Source: Linepithema humile
Lineage: Eukaryota > Arthropoda > Insecta > Hymenoptera > Formicidae
Direction: 5' to 3'
NCBI RefSeq assembly: GCF_040581485.1
Contig: NC_090128.1
Coordinates: 18,344,931 to 18,408,930, forward strand
DNA length: 64,000 bases
The notes under the pieces were generated by a model, which saw nothing but the letters and a program-made list of their open reading frames with translations, was not told where the DNA came from and ran no database searches. The position numbers were made by a program, and so were the translations under genes. Below are positions 11,172-20,790 of this stretch, piece by piece; within the stretch, counting starts at the first letter, position 1, and the number at the start of each line of letters is the position of its first letter.

Positions 11172-11749
11172 GGGTGTTTACGATAATTCAAGTTCGAGTT
11201 AGTTTCACTAGGACCGAAAAATGAGATAGACATAACCATCTAGAATCTTTATGATTTATGACAACTCAACGCTGTCTTATATTGCTTGAGTTAAATTAAT
11301 TGAATTTGTTGAGTTTATAGAGCAAATTTTATTGTAATAAAAAAATGTTAACTGCAAATCAGTCTATGAAAGAAACAAATAATGTTGGTATGTATGTTGA
11401 TATACCTCTTTAATAGATATAATTATATATATATGTATATAATTATATTTATTAAACTCAACAAATTCAATGAATTTAACTCAAGCAATACAAGACAGCG
11501 TTGAGTTGTCATAAATCATAAAGGTTCTAGATGGTTATGTATATCTCATTGTCGGTCCTAGTGAAACTAATAGCGTTTTCGAATAAACGGGGTTTGAACG
11601 ATCTAGGGTTGATCAATCACTATTTTACTATAAATGCAAGTCTTTCATTGGTGGAGAGGTTGCAATGACGTCATTAACCAATCTTGGGTCGTTCAAATCC
11701 TGTATAATCGAAAACGCTATAACTCGAACTTGAATTATCGTAAACACCC
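11172..11749. mobile_element. Foldback element C, inside B
   Basis: Long-armed hairpin with ends GGGTGTTTACGATAATTC and inverse. Arms are about 150 bp and share GAGTTAGTTTCACTAGGACC and ACAACTCAACGCTGTCTT, separated by an AT-rich core. TAT flanks both ends and may be the target duplication. MITE-1 copy 5 interrupts the right arm. Confidence 0.82.
11571..11719. mobile_element. MITE-1 copy 5, inside element C
   Basis: 149 bp, target duplication TAA (11568-11570, 11720-11722). It breaks the arm word GAAACTAACTCG, which is intact in the opposite arm of C. Its left end is the diverged subfamily form (GAATAAACGGGGTTTG). Confidence 0.95.
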
Positions 11750-12675
11750 TATATTAGCAGCATTCTCGTCAAATATATTATTTTGATTTCAAATTTGCAG
11801 AAAAAAATCTATTTTGAAGTAATATTTTATGAACTAATAAATATCCTGTAATAAAGTATAATATAAATAAACATTATAAACTCAATATAGAAAAATTAAA
11901 TATAAAATTAACATAAAAATATTAATCTTTTTCGTTAAGGTATTAGTATTTTTTTCTTAGATATTAACATTTTTATCGGTTACGTTTTCACTGAAAAGAT
12001 TTCACTCAATCATGCGTTTCCGAACATAAACGTCAAGCACTGAGGGTCACCATGTTTAGTCGAACCGTTTGGATGGTCTGATTGGCCCCGAGTGTGACGT
12101 CACACTTTGACTGCGCAGTAAGTGAATACGAGATGAGCATACCCTTGTATTTATACCATGGTTCAGTATAGCCAGATTTGGCCCGGTTTTTCGCGCATGC
12201 GCGACGCGGCGAACGCAGTGAAGTGTTTCAGTCTAGTAAAAAGGTATACCATAGGTACGTTCCACTTGGCGATCGCAACGCTTGTGGAATTATTTTATCT
12301 TTGTTTTTCATCGAAAGTTAAAGAAAGATAGATAATGTTCACGAGCGTTGCGATCACCAAGTAGAACTCAGCCCATATAATACCCGTTCATTTTAAAAAT
12401 TATTATTTTCTGAAAAATCAATAAAAAAATTAAGTATATTTACATATATTTATATGTATATGTATATGTATATGAAAATATAAATATATGTAAATATACT
12501 TTATTTTTTTATTGATTTTTCAGAAAATAATAATTTTTTAAAATAAACGGGTACCATATGGTATACTCTTTTACTAGACTAATGGCCGGTTTATGCTTCG
12601 GTCTTAATCTTAATCTTAAGAGTTGATAACGTAGAATGCCATAAGGGCGTTTATACTTCCCTAGTCTTAATCTTA

Positions 12676-12824
12676 TAGCGTTTTCGATTATACAGGATTT
12701 GAACGACCCAGGGTTGGTTAATGACGTCATTGCAACCTCTCCACCAATGAAAGACTTGCATTTATAGTAAAATAGTGATTGATCAACCCTGGGTCGTTCA
12801 AATCCTGTATAATCGAAAACGCTA
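12676..12824. mobile_element. MITE-1 copy 6, in the left end of Harbinger 1
   Basis: 149 bp, target duplication TTA (12673-12675, 12825-12827), inserted in the TTAGTCTTAATC repeats. It carries TGACGTCA. Confidence 0.95.
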
Positions 12825-12970
12825 TTAGTCTTAATCTTAATCTTGGAAAGATCCCATCTTTTAACTTTAGTCCCTAATGTCCTAAGGCCGGGCCAATGAG
12901 GTAAGTCTGACGTCCGACGCAGCACGAAACCGCGCGAAATAATGGTTTTCGATTCTTGTAAAATACGAAA

Positions 12971-14103
12971 ATGAGTGATGCTGATTTAATTGAATATGTC
13001 CAACAATTCGATGTTGTTTAGAATAAAAAAAATCTAAATTATAAAAATAAATTAGTGGTGAAGAATAGTTGGAACGCTATTGGAGAAGCGCTAAATTTAA
13101 GTGGTAAGTTAGTATGTAGAATCTAACCTCTTAAATTGAAAGAACAAAAACTGTGTAGGAGTGTTTTTATAGTTTTTCGGAATTATTTTACATTTCTCTT
13201 GAGATTGTGATAAAACGTGGGTATTTTTATTGATTTTCAGCTGAAGTGTGTGAACAACGATTTGCAAATATTAGACACCGATATGCAAAAGAGCGTCGAA
13301 CATTACTCGACAATACACACTCTGGTGCTGGAGCTTATGTGTCCAAATGGCCACATTTTGAAGCATGCAGCTTTTTAAATAACGTTATTGCAACAAGGTA
13401 TATATGTACAATTATTATCAAAAAAATATTTACATTAAGTATAATCAAAATTCGTTTTATATACTGCTTATTATTTTTCAGAGCGACAAGAACCAATTTT
13501 CAAAAAGCCACTTGAACTGATTCAAGTGCGAATAATTTGAGAGTCAGCGCAACTGCAAAGTTCTCTATGAGAAGTTGTGAAACTCGTGAAGCAGCTAGTA
13601 AGTGCTCTAACGAAGCAACAATGGATGTCATGCCAGAAGGTGCTTTGCAATCAAAATATGACAAAGTAATAAGCGTGCCAAACACAGAGAACACATTTTT
13701 GGATGTTGACCTAGATAATTCCGAGCTTACTTTACATGATGTATTCCTAATGCGACATAGCGGTAACTATGAAACGGAATCGCGTTCAACATCGCGCATG
13801 TCATCCGCATCACAGGCAACATCTACTTCTTAACATACAAAACACAAAAAAAGGAATTCGAAAGGAGCAGATCAAGATCTGATTCAACTGACAAATACGA
13901 TATCTGGTACATTCAATAAATTTGAAAACTTGATGAAATCCAGTCAACAGTGTGACGAACTTCCTGCAGAGCTGTCTGATGAGGATTTTGCTTTCGGTAG
14001 GACAGTCGCTTTAGCATTGAAAAAAATATTTCTTCTAATAAGAAAAAACTAATCTTAAAAGCTAAGATTTTAAATGACATCGCAAATGCGACAGATGATT
14101 AAT
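12971..14103 (+). pseudogene. MADF/Myb-like accessory protein of Harbinger 1, degraded
   Basis: In Harbinger elements this partner protein binds DNA and carries the transposase into the nucleus. Exon 1 opens MSDADLIEYVQQFDVV and then has an in-frame TAG before NKKNLNYKNKLVVKNSW. Exon 2, joined in phase after NLS, gives AEVCEQRFANIRHRYAKER and SKWPHFEACSFL, the MADF pattern of spaced aromatic residues. The remaining exon shifts frame several times, although a 98-residue open stretch (13537-13833) ends in a Ser/Thr-rich tail. The stop codon and frameshifts make it non-functional as read. Confidence 0.78.
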
Positions 14104-15223
14104 TAACAATTTTTTTAAATAATGCATTTTTAAACTTTTTGTTCATTTTATTATTATTATAAAAATCTATCTTAAAAAACGTACAGATTTATATATATAT
14201 ATATACATAGATAATATATATATTATATAAATATATATATGTATATATGTATTTTATTACATATTTGCATGTGCTTTAAATAATTGCAAAAATAATTTTA
14301 TTTGTAGTTTTGTATTTAATATAATCTGTCATTTATACCTATGTAATGTATAAAGCTAATGTACAATGAAAAAGAATGTAAAGAATTTTACATCGAGTTT
14401 TAGAATACTTCTTAAATAAGAACGTTAAAATGAAACTGTCATTGTTTTCATTCTTATCACAATCCATTTCCTTCCTTCTTTTTCTTTCATTCCTGACATA
14501 CAATTGATTTCTTAGATTTTGATAATGCATTTCGTGTATGTGGATGATTTGTTTTGAGTTTTTGTAATGTATGCTTGTCCATTGTACAAAGTATACTTCT
14601 ACATTTAATATAATTGTATTTGCTCTTTAAATTTCAGTAATAAAATATTTTGTATATATATTTAACGATCGGGAGAATCATTAGTATGATAGCGGAGATT
14701 ACAATAGAATTCTTCAGAATGTATAAGATTAAAAAGTGCTTCAAGTTGATCGAAACTCAAGCAAGTTACAATCATCTATGATAGTAACAATTTGTTCCAC
14801 AGCAAAAGAAGAGTTGATATGATGGTGAATATAAAATTAAATATTCTGATGGACATGCACATTTATATTCGAGTGGAACATGAATTTGTTGATGTGGATT
14901 TGACATGTTAAATATAATTAAAGACTCGTTGCTATTATTGTCAAGAAGGAATTTATGTGCTAATTGATTTTCCAAAACCTGGACAGCCTAATCAAGTTGA
15001 TTCACCGAAATCTGGACAGCCACGTTACGTTGAATCACCAAAGTCTGGATGGCGACATCGACCTGTTGATTGTCTATCGGGCCAGCTTGAACAACCATAT
15101 CAACATCTGATTCGTCTGACATTGTTCACACCTGTATGATACATATTTCTTTAAAAACATAATTTAAGTTATATGATTATAGATAAATTATTATAAAAAC
15201 CATTTTATTTAAAATACATACGA

Positions 15224-16636
15224 TTATGGTACATTTCCTTGTCTGACATATTCCCACTGCCAAGGCACGGAACCTTCTACGCTTATGAGGTAGTCAGCTA
15301 ATTTATCTCGGGCCTCTTTAGCAGTTCTTGATGGATTGTTTGATCCCAATCGACCAACGGAACGTAAATCACATGGTATTTTGTTGCACAGATCTGATTG
15401 AAATACTCCATTTTCATTTATATATTCACGAACTCCCGTTTCAACATATCTTCTTTCATGTTCTGGAATATCCTCTGCACTTTTTTGTAGAAAATTATGT
15501 AGGACAATTGCTGCCATAACTATTTCTTCGCAAGTTTCTACAGAACTGATTATTTCCTTCCGCAGAATTCTCCATCGTTGCACTAAAATGCCAAATGCAT
15601 TTTCAATCGTTCGCCTAGCTCTTGAGAGTCTATAATTAAAAATATTTTTTTCTTCTCCCAAGTTATTGCCTGGGTATGGTCGCATTATGTGCTTGTCAAG
15701 GGGAAATGCTTGATCTGCTACTATGTAATGATTAAATTTAATATTTGATCCAGGGAGATCGCATGGTTCTGGAATTTGCAAAGTGCGATTTTGTAAGGCT
15801 TTACCAAATGTACATTCCTTGAATATTATAGAATCGTGATTAGAACCAGCTGCTCCAATGTCGACAAATATAAATCGATAATAAGCATCGCAAATGGCCA
15901 TTAATACAATGCTGAAAGACTTCTTATAGTTGAAGAATTCCGTTCTAGTGTTCTTTGGAGCTATAACATTGATGTGTTTACCATCTATAGCTCCAATGCA
16001 ATTAGGCATATTCCATCGACGATAAAACTCCTGAGCGATGTTCTTCCAATCATCAGCTTCCGGGCGTTTTAACACACTTGGCTGCAAAACATTCCATAGA
16101 ATTTGACATGTTTCTTTAATAATAACATGTGCAGTTGTTTTTCCGATACAAAAATTCCTTGCAATCTCTTGCGTTGAACAGCCTTCGGCTAGGTAGCTGT
16201 AAGCGAAAAAGAGTATAAAAATGGATTTCAATATTTTCATAATACAATCAAATTAAAATATTGTACTTTACTATATATGTATGACTTACTGCAATGTTAA
16301 CGTCAATCGATGTGCAGGTGATAATGTAAAAGGATTTCTTCGAATATCCTTCTGCAGTTTAGGTCCAACTAATTGGAGTAACTCATTGAACTGGCTCGGA
16401 GAACACCGTGTATATTTAAAAAATTGTTCCTGATCGTATTCAATATTCAGCATATCTTTCATTAAAGAAAAGAAATGACCAGTTTCGTGTCTTTTTCGAT
16501 TCAGTGGCCGAACAGCGTATCTCCGTGGTTTTCTTTTATTTTTTTTTTTATTTCTTAATAATACACATGCTGCATAGGCATTTGATAACAAAAGTGCCAT
16601 TCCAAACATTAAAATTTTTTGCCGCTGACGATTCAT
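15224..16636 (-). CDS. PIF/Harbinger DDE transposase 1
   Basis: Two exons, 16290-16636 and 15224-16196, joined in phase (LTL/HYLAEGCSTQEIA), give 439 residues, normal for the family. The ATG at 16636 (MNRQRQKILMF) is taken as the start. An N-terminal helical region (KYTRCSPSQFNELLQLVGPK) leads to a helix-turn-helix-like segment (GCSTQEIARNFCIGKTTAH). The DDE nuclease fold follows: GAIDGKHI (first Asp), VADQAFPLDKHIMRPYPG (second Asp) and NYRLSRARRTIENAFGIL (Glu). No stop or frameshift was seen, so the enzyme may still be active although its MADF partner is broken. Confidence 0.93.
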
Positions 16637-17280
16637 TTTAACATTTACTATAATCTGCAACACCGGGGTCTATTACAATTTGTGGTTAGGTTTTGTTACA
16701 TTTGCACATGCGTAGTTCGAATTTCCAGGGAAGCATAAACGAGTCCTTAAGATTAAGTTAAGATTAAGACTAAGATTAAGATTAAGACCGAAGCATAAAC
16801 CAGCCATAAAACACTTTACTGCGTTCGCCGCGTCGCGCATGCGCAAAAAACCGGGCCAAATCTGGCTACACTGACGTGGTTTAAAAAGGCGTTAATGCCC
16901 TATCCAGCCCTATCTACACCATTGAACTATATACCATACTGGAACGAGCACAGGCTACCCCCTCCATTCGACAAAACGGTCAGACAAGGCAGTGACTCGG
17001 TACCGGATTTCTCTTTCTATCTCGTCTACTCTCGATTAATAGTAAGGCACTAGATATGTAGGTATTCTCATCCGCCATTTTGGTTCCTATTAGATGGAAA
17101 ATTATAGCGTATACAGGGTGACACTTAAAGACTGTCCACTAAGTACATAGCGTTATTCCTTGCCAAAAAATGAGTCGAAAAAAGTCCTGAATCATTTTTA
17201 ATAATTGACGTGTTAAGCCTTGTGTCCACGATGCTAGAACTCAATCCGAGATCTCGGTCCGAGTCCTCGAACAATAATAT

Positions 17281-17638
17281 TTATACTTGGCTGAATATAG
17301 TTAGCGTTGTAATCGAGTTACGATTCTTTACGATGATTTTCTGATCTATGTTATATTGCCAAGTTGGTTTATAGATATCATCAAGTGATGCACCGCTTGA
17401 TTTCGAATGTTTTATTTTATTTAGATGGTCCAGATATTGTGATCTTAAATTATTAATTTTTTTTTGCAATTTCAGTTGTTAGTGGTTGTCCTGTTAATTC
17501 TTTGTACTGATTACAGATTATCTGTAAAGCTTGATCTCGTTTCATACGATTATGATAATCAACACTTTTTGTAACATATAAACAAGAATGTTGTTGATAT
17601 AACATTAATAAAATTTTAACATTTTCCTTATTATCCAT
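17281..17638 (-). pseudogene. MADF-domain protein of Harbinger remnant 3, frameshifted
   Basis: The frame opens MDNKENVKILLMLYQQHSC at 17638 and continues KRDQALQIICNQYKELTG to TTEIAKK. It then shifts at a run of nine A residues near 17460. The next frame continues KINNLRSQYLDHLNKIK ... YKPTWQYN, ending the MADF fold. One base less in the A run would restore it, so a sequencing or assembly error is possible. In the element as given the gene is broken and has no transposase partner. Confidence 0.75.
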
Positions 17639-17875
17639 TTTTTATTATAAAAGAAGTTTTTTCTGAAAATCAATTTTATATATTATTATACTTTTCTTGA
17701 AAAATAATATGTATATATAGGTTATAATATATTTTTAATGTCTAATTTAATCTGCATTAAAACTAATAATAACTACTTATGTAAATCTTATTAATTATTA
17801 ATCTTATTAATTTATTTTATTTAAGAATTATATTTTTCTTATTTTTTCAATTCTATAATTACTTACTAAAATATT

Positions 17876-18018
17876 GGACTTGTTCGTTTTAGATTCACTG
17901 GGGCAGCTCTGGGTCTGCTCTAAACAAGATAATACAGGACAAACTATTTATCTGTCCTGTATTATCCTGTGTAGAGCAGACCCAGAGCAGCCCCAGTGTA
18001 GCTAAAACAAACAAGCCC
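17876..18018. mobile_element. MITE family F4, copy 2
   Basis: 143 bp, ends GGACTTGTTCG and CAAACAAGCCC, target duplication ATT (17873-17875, 18019-18021). It has nearly the same sequence as the copy at 3326-3468. Confidence 0.93.
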
Positions 18019-18041
18019 ATTATTTATATTGTTCACAGTAT

Positions 18042-18196
18042 AGCCGAGAGCACAAGCTTTTACATAAAGCATAACGCATAAGCATAAGGAAATTGATTGG
18101 TCTATATATAAGCATAAGCAAATGCATAAGGAAATGGACCAATCAATTTCCTTATGCTTATGCGTTATGCTTTATGCAAAAGTCTGTGCTCCGGCC
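18042..18196. repeat. Foldback MITE family F3, copy 2
   Basis: A 155-bp palindrome like 3005-3160, starting AGCCGAGAGCACAAGC and ending in GTGCTCCGGCC. Flanks are TA-rich and the exact target duplication is ambiguous. Confidence 0.85.
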
Positions 18197-18542
18197 ATAT
18201 CTCGTATCACTATAAGTATCTTATATTTTGTCTTGACAGATAGTAAAAGAAACTAGTAAAATCTAACAACTCGCAATAACTTGTACCGAAAAATGGGACG
18301 CAACGCATTTTTTCGTTCGAACTTCTTATTCGAGTTTTGCATCCAAGTTCAGTGTGTACATGATTTGAGTTCTAGTAACTTTCCCTCGGTCCGAGATCTC
18401 GGACCGAGTTCTAGCATCGTGGACACAAGGCTTTACACATGTACGCTATACTATACTATATACGCTATAATTCTCCATCTAGTAGGAACCAAAATGGCGG
18501 ATGAGAATACCTACATATCTAGTGCCTTAATGGAACGCATAT

Positions 18543-18792
18543 GGCCGGAGCACAGACTTTTGCATAAAGCATAACGCATAAGCATAAGGAAATTGATTGG
18601 TCCATTTCCTTATGCATTTGCTTATGCTTATATATAGACCAATCAATTTCCTTATGCTTATGCGTTATGCTTTATGTAAAAGCTTGTGCTCTCGGCTTAT
18701 ATATAAGCATAAGCAAATGCATAAGGAAACGGACCAATCAATTTCCTTATGCTTATGCGTTATGCTTTATGCAAAAGTCTGTGCTCCCGCCT
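18543..18792. repeat. Foldback MITE family F3, copies 3 and 4 (one full, one half)
   Basis: A full copy at 18543-18696 lies in the opposite orientation to copy 2. It is followed directly by a half copy (18697-18792) that starts in the loop and runs to GTGCTCCCGCC. The 250-bp block therefore contains three arms and can fold in alternative ways. Confidence 0.82.
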
Positions 18793-18796
18793 TTAT

Positions 18797-19300
18797 GGCC
18801 GGAGCCAAAACCTATCATACGAACGAAGTGTAGCAATACTGAGGCGGAATACATTGCCTCCACGCATACACTTTCCACGCGAAGCGAGATTTCACATGGG
18901 TTTACGAATTTTTACGCAAAACGAGATTCAATCCAGACCCTGTGTGTATAGTTTTTTTGATGGTGGAGCCCTTTCGAAGGGGGGTGGTGGTTTTTTACAA
19001 AATCAAAAACCTCGCGTGGAAAGTTGCAAACCCATGTAGAACCTCGCTTCGCGTGGAATATTTATGCGTGGAGGCAGTGTGTTCCGCCCACCCTCCCCCC
19101 GCCCCTTCCGTCACTGTACTTCGTCCGTATAAAGGTTTCCTAACCTGTAAAGTTGTCAACTTTTAACGCTAAATATCTCGCTTCGCGGGGCAGAGCGACA
19201 CTTTTTTCAGATAGAAAAATTTTATTTCACACAAAAACGCATCGAATAAGCTTAATTGGATCAAAATCGGAGGTGAGGTAGCGATACTGTATAATTACCA
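18797..19300. mobile_element. Diverged element of foldback family D
   Basis: The right end, ...AAAATCGGAGGTGAGG..ATAATTACC, matches the end of the 952-bp D element at 22392-23343. It shares AACCTG.AAAGT.GTCAACTTT and CAGAGCGACA. The left part has inverted pairs (ATTCCGC/GCGGAAT, CACGCGAAGCGAG/CTCGCTTCGCGTG). It lies immediately upstream of the TAZ2 gene and may hold its 5' region. Confidence 0.65.
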
Positions 19301-19360
19301 AAATAATAATTGCGATCAACTTTTGACAATCACATTTACTTTCTCATTCTCGCAATACAG

Positions 19361-20109
19361 AGACTGCAGACTTACAACTTTCGATACAGAGATGCATTCA
19401 AACATTCGTGCATGCATGCCAATGCAGACACACAAATTGTACTCTATCTACCTGTCCAAAGGTGAAGCAAGTGATGATGCACACAAAGAACTGTAAGAGA
19501 AAGGCCAATGGTAGCTGCCTGCTATGTAAACAATTGGCTGTTCTCTTCTACTATCACGCGAAACACTGCCAAAAGACCAAGTGCCTTGTTCCGTACTGCT
19601 CTTCTATCAAACATAAGTTAAACAGCAGTAATTGCAACGACTGCAGCAGGCACAACTACTCAGGTAAGTAGAATCGTATTGTTATTCAAATGTAATAATA
19701 AAATACTAAATGTAGTAATGAAATACTAAAATATCAGAAAATGAAGTATAGTGATGGTCATCTCATTATATGCATCAATTAGTGCCTAGAAATGTGATAC
19801 AAGAATTTTGAGTAAATACTTTTAGCGCGACCAAATAGTCAGTCTAAAAAATGATATTTAGTTACCAAATGTTATTTGCTATATACATTTTATGAAAAGT
19901 CTTGTTTGTTTAATTGATGTATATTTTTTTTATTTTGTTATTTTTTTACAGATTTTGAATTATTAAATATAAAAGAAGATACGGAATTATTAACAATAGA
20001 AACACAGTTAAAATTATTAAATATAGAAGAAGATGCGGAATTATTAACAATAGAAACAGATTGTGAATTTTTTTTTAAAGATGAAACAAGATTGGATGAT
20101 CAAAAATAG
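19361..20109 (+). CDS. CBP/p300-type TAZ2 zinc-finger protein with acidic repeat tail (partial 5')
   Basis: Exon 19361-19663 follows a pyrimidine-rich acceptor and ends CAG/GTAAGT. It encodes LSIQRCIQTFVHACQCR ... IKHKL, clearly related to the TAZ2 domain of CBP/p300 (Drosophila nejire). All three HCCC zinc sites are kept: H-x3-C-x4-C-x4-C, H-x3-C-x7-C-x2-C and H-x3-C-x4-C-x4-C. A second exon, 19952-20109, joins in phase and adds four nine-residue repeats (LLNIKEDTE, LLTIETQLK, LLNIEEDAE, LLTIETDCE) and a short acidic end (KDETRLDDQK). There is no HAT, bromodomain or KIX. No in-frame Met exists in exon 1, so an upstream exon is missing or the gene is a fragment. TAZ2 binds hydrophobic-acidic activation domains. 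Its 3' UTR would run into the duplicated CycK tail (AATAAA near 20584). Confidence 0.75.
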
Positions 20110-20138
20110 AAAAAAATTTAGAATTAAAGATAAAAAAA

Positions 20139-20364
20139 TTCCATCTGCTAATGTTTCACCTCCTGTAAATACAATGAATCATATTGTGCCAACAATACAT
20201 CATATTGGGTCGTCCACTACTATTCGTCCTACCACCATCGGCAACGACCACTAACCAAACCACTTTTCAGCCTTATTCCTATCCCACAAACGCGTCATAT
20301 TTCCCAGCAATCCAATACCACCAGCTGCACCGCCATGAAGCTATTATCCCCCACAACCACAATG
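20139..20364 (+). pseudogene. 3' fragment of cyclin K (duplication copy B)
   Basis: It aligns with the last cyclin K exon from about 5659 to its stop at 5898-5900. Several small deletions shift the frame (SSTTIRPTTIGNDH then stop), and no upstream cyclin exons exist. It starts 30 bp after the stop codon of the TAZ2 gene and so serves, if anything, as 3' UTR. Confidence 0.9.
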
Positions 20365-20790
20365 AAAAACTATGTATCATGTATATTCTTCAGTATAAAC
20401 TGTATCGATTTAAGCGTTGTTAATTAAAGATAAAATTAGCAAAATATATTTATTTAAATTTTGCATCTTTCTATTACTTTTTGTTGTCAATAACATATAT
20501 AATTTTTTCTACTTTTAAAAGATTGCTCACTCTCAATATTACCTCTGCAAGTTAACCAACAGACTTGATTCAAAGATAAAATTAATAAAACATGTAATTG
20601 TACTTTTTTACTTTGCTGTTGCTTAGTAAAGGCACATAGCCGGTCTCTTTGTGAGAGATCAGATTGAAAAGTTTCTTGTTTCTCATTTTTTTTTTTAATT
20701 ATATATGATTTCAATTATATATGAAGAGCTTTTAGTTTTTACTTAATTAGTTTTAGAATTAGTACTTACAGAATAATAAACTGAAAGATT

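Larger units (their letters stand above)
11061..12160. mobile_element. Element B: non-autonomous element with 8-bp target duplication, inside O
   Basis: Ends CATGGTATAAAGACAAGGG and near-inverse, about 27 bp. The perfect 8-bp target duplication GTTCAGTA is at 11053-11060 and 12161-12168. Joining the flanks restores the end of element O (CAGTATAGCC). No transposase visible. It contains foldback element C. Confidence 0.9.
12583..16806. mobile_element. PIF/Harbinger element 1, full-length but decayed
   Basis: Terminal inverted repeats TGGCCGGTTTATGCTTCGGT and near-inverse, followed by repeated TCTTAA motifs. The 3-bp target duplication TAA is at 12580-12582 and 16807-16809, inside element O. 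It encodes the usual Harbinger pair: a transposase on the minus strand (open) and a MADF protein on the plus strand (broken). MITE-1 copy 6 sits in the left subterminal repeats. Between the genes (14100-15220) I see only AT-rich sequence and the dinucleotide tracts near 14185-14245. Confidence 0.93.
11056..16873. mobile_element. hAT-like MITE family O, copy 1, hugely expanded by nested insertions
   Basis: Ends CAGTATAGCCAG (split after CAGTA by element B) and CTGGCTACACTG. The perfect 8-bp target duplication ACGTGGTT is at 11048-11055 and 16874-16881. Terminal repeats contain GCGCATGCGCGACGCGGCGA. Removing the 1.1-kb element B and the 4.2-kb Harbinger 1 leaves a short non-coding element like the copy at 23764-24083, with an AT-rich palindromic core (about 12430-12520). 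Confidence 0.9.
17216..18432. mobile_element. Harbinger remnant 3 (MADF gene only)
   Basis: Ends AGCCTTGTGTCCACGATGCT and inverse, with the 3-bp target duplication TTA (17213-17215, 18433-18435). Next to the right end is the perfect palindrome CTCGGTCCGAGATCTCGGACCGAG (it spans more than 20 bases only because it is self-inverse; core GAGATCTC). It has no transposase, only a damaged MADF frame, and hosts an F4 and an F3 MITE. Confidence 0.85.
17043..18529. mobile_element. Element P: long-TIR element with a nested Harbinger remnant
   Basis: Inverted ends of about 65 bp beginning TAAGGCACTAGATATGTAGG and containing GCCATTTTGG (CCAAAATGGCGG on the other strand). A clear target duplication was not identified. 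Its interior is largely replaced by the TTA-flanked Harbinger remnant 17216-18432. A short stretch of unknown DNA (16882-17042) separates it from element O. Confidence 0.7.
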
